Below, piece by piece: positions 61,101-64,000 of a stretch of 64,000 nt of DNA. The notes beneath the pieces were generated by a model. That model saw nothing but the letters and a program-made list of their open reading frames with translations. It searched no databases and was not told where the DNA came from. How positions within the stretch are numbered: position 1 is the stretch's first letter; every line of letters starts with the position of its first letter. The DNA comes from Ceriagrion tenellum (lineage: Eukaryota; Arthropoda; Insecta; Odonata; Coenagrionidae), in the NCBI GenBank assembly GCA_963169105.1, contig OY720642.1:21074965-21138964 (forward strand). The letters run 5' to 3'. The position numbers and the translations under genes were made by a program.

Positions 61101-64000
61101 CATAATGATTTCCAAATCTAAGTTGGCGTTAATTTTTAATGTACTCGTTAAATCTGCCGGAAAAAATCTATCAAGCTTGAGAGGTACTCATTTACCCTTA
61201 CAAGGTGCCTTCCCAGTGATTTCTCTGCATAGATTAGTCAATAAATCATTCCTTTTACTCGTTCAAAATTGTACGCAGAAATAAAGGAAATTATAAATCT
61301 ATGAGCTTGATATATTTCCTCAATCAAAATTAATAATATTTCATTTTTTATTTAACTTTGCCTAATCACAAAAACGGAGAAGAATCAATAAAGTAATCTG
61401 AGAATGGATTTAAGCTACCTAATCTTTTCCCCTGAGTCGTCGTCCAAATTCAATGTATTCCTCAACATCAAATCCGTACAATGCAATCCAGAGTACGTGG
61501 ATTCAAATCATCTAATCTGACTACTGAGTTCAAATTCACTAATAAATTTTCAAAAATCTAACTAGAATATTCTTATAACTTTTCCAACCCAATCAGATAA
61601 GAAATTAAACATCTGAACAAATATATTAGTTAAAAATTATTATAACTTATTAAAGAAATCTTGTTTTCACACTAGCTTTTATAAGCAATTATTTCGCAAT
61701 TGCAGTTTATTGTTTTTCTAAGAGCAGCCACTTGAATCCTTTTAAATTGATACGTCTATCACCCGATATTATTTTCCCGAATCAATTTCCCGAAATTACC
61801 GAAACCAAAAGTCCAAATGCGAATTATTCCTGATTAATGCGAGTGCTATTTTACGATATGCATTATCACTGAAAATTCATTTTGGTTATCCACCATTTGA
61901 AATTACAATCAAGACTTTCCTTATAGAAATTTTGGAGTCCAAGGTTTTCAAAATTTCGGAAATAAGCTGTCAAAAAATATTCCCACTTCAGGTCACCGGT
62001 TTAACAACCTCAAATGTAGGCCTAAATAAAATACGAAAGTTCCGTCCAAATTAATTTCTTGGTACATAATTCTCCTATATTTTAGCTGATATACCATTTT
62101 TTAACACACAAAGGACTCACGTTCCATGATTAAATAGTTTTGACCAATTAAAATTTTCCCAATCAAAACTTTGTGATAAGTTTTAACAGGCCTCGCCAGC
62201 ATAAAGGAAGATGATTCAGATATTTCCCCAGAATAACTTGGGCATCAATTCCTATGTACTAGGGAAATCATCAAACATATAACTCAGACACTAAACAGTA
62301 TAGTATGTCAATTACACTACGTTATCAAACAGGTTTACGGCACTGAATTTGAAGGTATTTGCGAACTTTGATTTAGTTTTTAACATTTATATATTTAATA
62401 CTCCTAAGATACTAATAATTATCCGTTTAAATGCATACAATTCTTTGCCCTTGCATCTAAATATCTTACAAGTATCTCGAGAAGCTCTTTAGATGCCAGA
62501 GCCTATTCACACAATGCTCATTTCTACTCTGAGAGCTTATCACGATTATATGCGTAACGGAATAACACAAACCTAGGAGCGTTATTTCATTAAAATTGAA
62601 AAAATAACGCCTATAGGATGGGATCCAATCATGATCTGGACGCATGCTAAAACAGATTTTATTGATGAAAAATTACCTTAAACCTTCTCTATAGTCTTCT
62701 GCCAAAGCTAGAAAAAGGTACCAGATGCAAAAGTTGAGTTTAAATTGGAATAGTTGTTGAGCTATAAAATGTTCTCGTGCAAATTATAAGACCGATTTCT
62801 AACCGTCACTACGTTAAAATATGTGAATACTTTGAATTTTCTACGCATGAAGTTGAAAAGTGATTGTTGATCCGTGCCAGTTCAGGCAAGGGGCTTATTT
62901 TACAAAGATGCCACGCTAACAAGTCGTGACAAAAGAATAGGTATTATTCCTGTCAGAAAATCCATTGCGTGGCATAAATATAGTAATTGGCACTTCAATT
63001 GAAAACAGAAAGTAACGGACTGTGAGTTTGACTTAGCAAGAGAACATTTGTTCATTTCACCCATTTTGGTTCCGTTTTAACTCATAGTTTTGGCTTTTAA
63101 ATCCTTTCAGATTCACCTCAAAGATGTCAAGCTCAACGTATAACTTCGGGATATTTTTAGTACACATGAATTTCTCATTTGTATCACTTACAACACGGCA
63201 AATATATCCATGTTCCTTTGTTCATTGAAAATTTAAAAAAGATGTTTTATACTTTTTACATCTCCTTAAACGTTAAATTGCTAATAACCCAACGACCCAA
63301 TAAACAAAGGGCTGCATCCCCGCATGAATCCAACTGCAACCATATCCATCATTACAGGTTTTTGCAGATATGGTAATTAATCAACAAAAATGCGACTTTG
63401 GAATTTTCTAAGCAGCTCCAATTAATAAAGTAAATTTTGAAATATTTGTTTACACTGATGAATAGCCGCAAAATTTTATCGAATTCAATCTTGTGAGAGT
63501 AACCACTGATACATGATTAAATGACAAATTTCTTTAAAACACGTAACAAAAACAAATAAAAACAAATACAACCATCATCTACCTTATCTTACACCAATTC
63601 TTTCTTGATGAACACGTTTTCATTGTCAGCAGTGAAATGGCATCCAATAACGGTGACTGTGACGGTATTTGGCAATGAGCACCTAGGTAACAATATCTCC
63701 TCATGCAACCCTCGGTTGCTTCATTTCATCCATGTATGAATCACTTACCTGAAAAAAATCGTATGCAATGTATTAGATTTTTTCTATCCTTATATTTTAA
63801 CTCTTAATTTTTTAACAATTTGAAATGTTGAATATTTAAAAATTAAGTATCCCGATAGTTTTACCCAAATACTGGTAAATTCAAGGCAGATAATTTTAAT
63901 TCTCTATTCTTTCTCTAATCTTACAGCGAATAAGAAATTTACAAAATGAGGATATTGAAGTAAAATATTACTTGCAATAATTGTCTGACAATTTCCAACC
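58139..64000. other. AT-rich non-coding stretch
   Basis: A slightly GC-richer zone at 58850-60150 carries short frames without motifs. The rest to the window end is AT-rich. No gene, RNA or mobile element could be supported. Confidence 0.5.

Overview
The window looks like gene-poor arthropod (most likely insect) nuclear DNA. It is AT-rich and non-coding, with many short reading frames on both strands but none that is long, spliced-looking or recognisable as a host gene. The arthropod reading rests on the mobile elements: an insect-type mariner, two non-LTR retrotransposon 3' ends, a tRNA-derived SINE family and long-inverted-repeat elements. A short TTAGG-like repeat fits but is weak evidence. 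I found no intact protein-coding gene, no intact tRNA, no rRNA and no CRISPR array. Species and chromosome cannot be set from the sequence.

Layout. 1-4 kb is plain AT-rich DNA with one small GC-rich block (2.1-2.4 kb). At 4.08-5.18 kb lies a 1.1-kb foldback element with arms of about 340 bp and a decayed coding fragment between them. 7.5-8.4 kb holds diverged repeat fragments and a tRNA-like SINE head. 11.1 kb has two adjacent hairpins. 12.6-13.1 kb has a small inverted-repeat element followed by a probable LINE remnant. 18.85 kb has a long hairpin. 23.0-23.8 kb is an internally deleted mariner with matching terminal repeats and TA target sites. 32.0-32.2 kb is another inverted-repeat element. 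35.9-36.3 kb (minus) and 51.6-52.0 kb (plus) are 3' ends of one LINE family. 39.7-41.3 kb has two inverted copies of a foldback repeat. 42.3-43.05 kb has a 144-bp direct duplication. 54.98-55.05 kb and 56.01-56.11 kb are two copies of one tRNA-derived SINE, the first reduced to 45 bp and flanked by a 16-bp target-site duplication.

Separately, about a dozen strongly strand-asymmetric islands (C/T-rich or G/A-rich on one strand, usually 300-700 bp) are scattered through the window: 5.2-5.8, 8.6-8.95, 22.1-22.5, 26.4-27.1, 31.3-31.9, 34.7-35.1, 38.6-39.15, 40.4-41.0, 42.2-42.8, 45.1-46.7, 48.0-49.3 and 56.2-56.6 kb. They create most of the long overlapping open frames, so I treat those frames as compositional artefacts.

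The genes do not form a pathway. The story is one of transposon accumulation and decay. The points most worth checking are the foldback element with its coding relic, the three inverted-repeat elements with a hammerhead-like core pattern, the minimal SINE insertion, and the strand-asymmetric islands.
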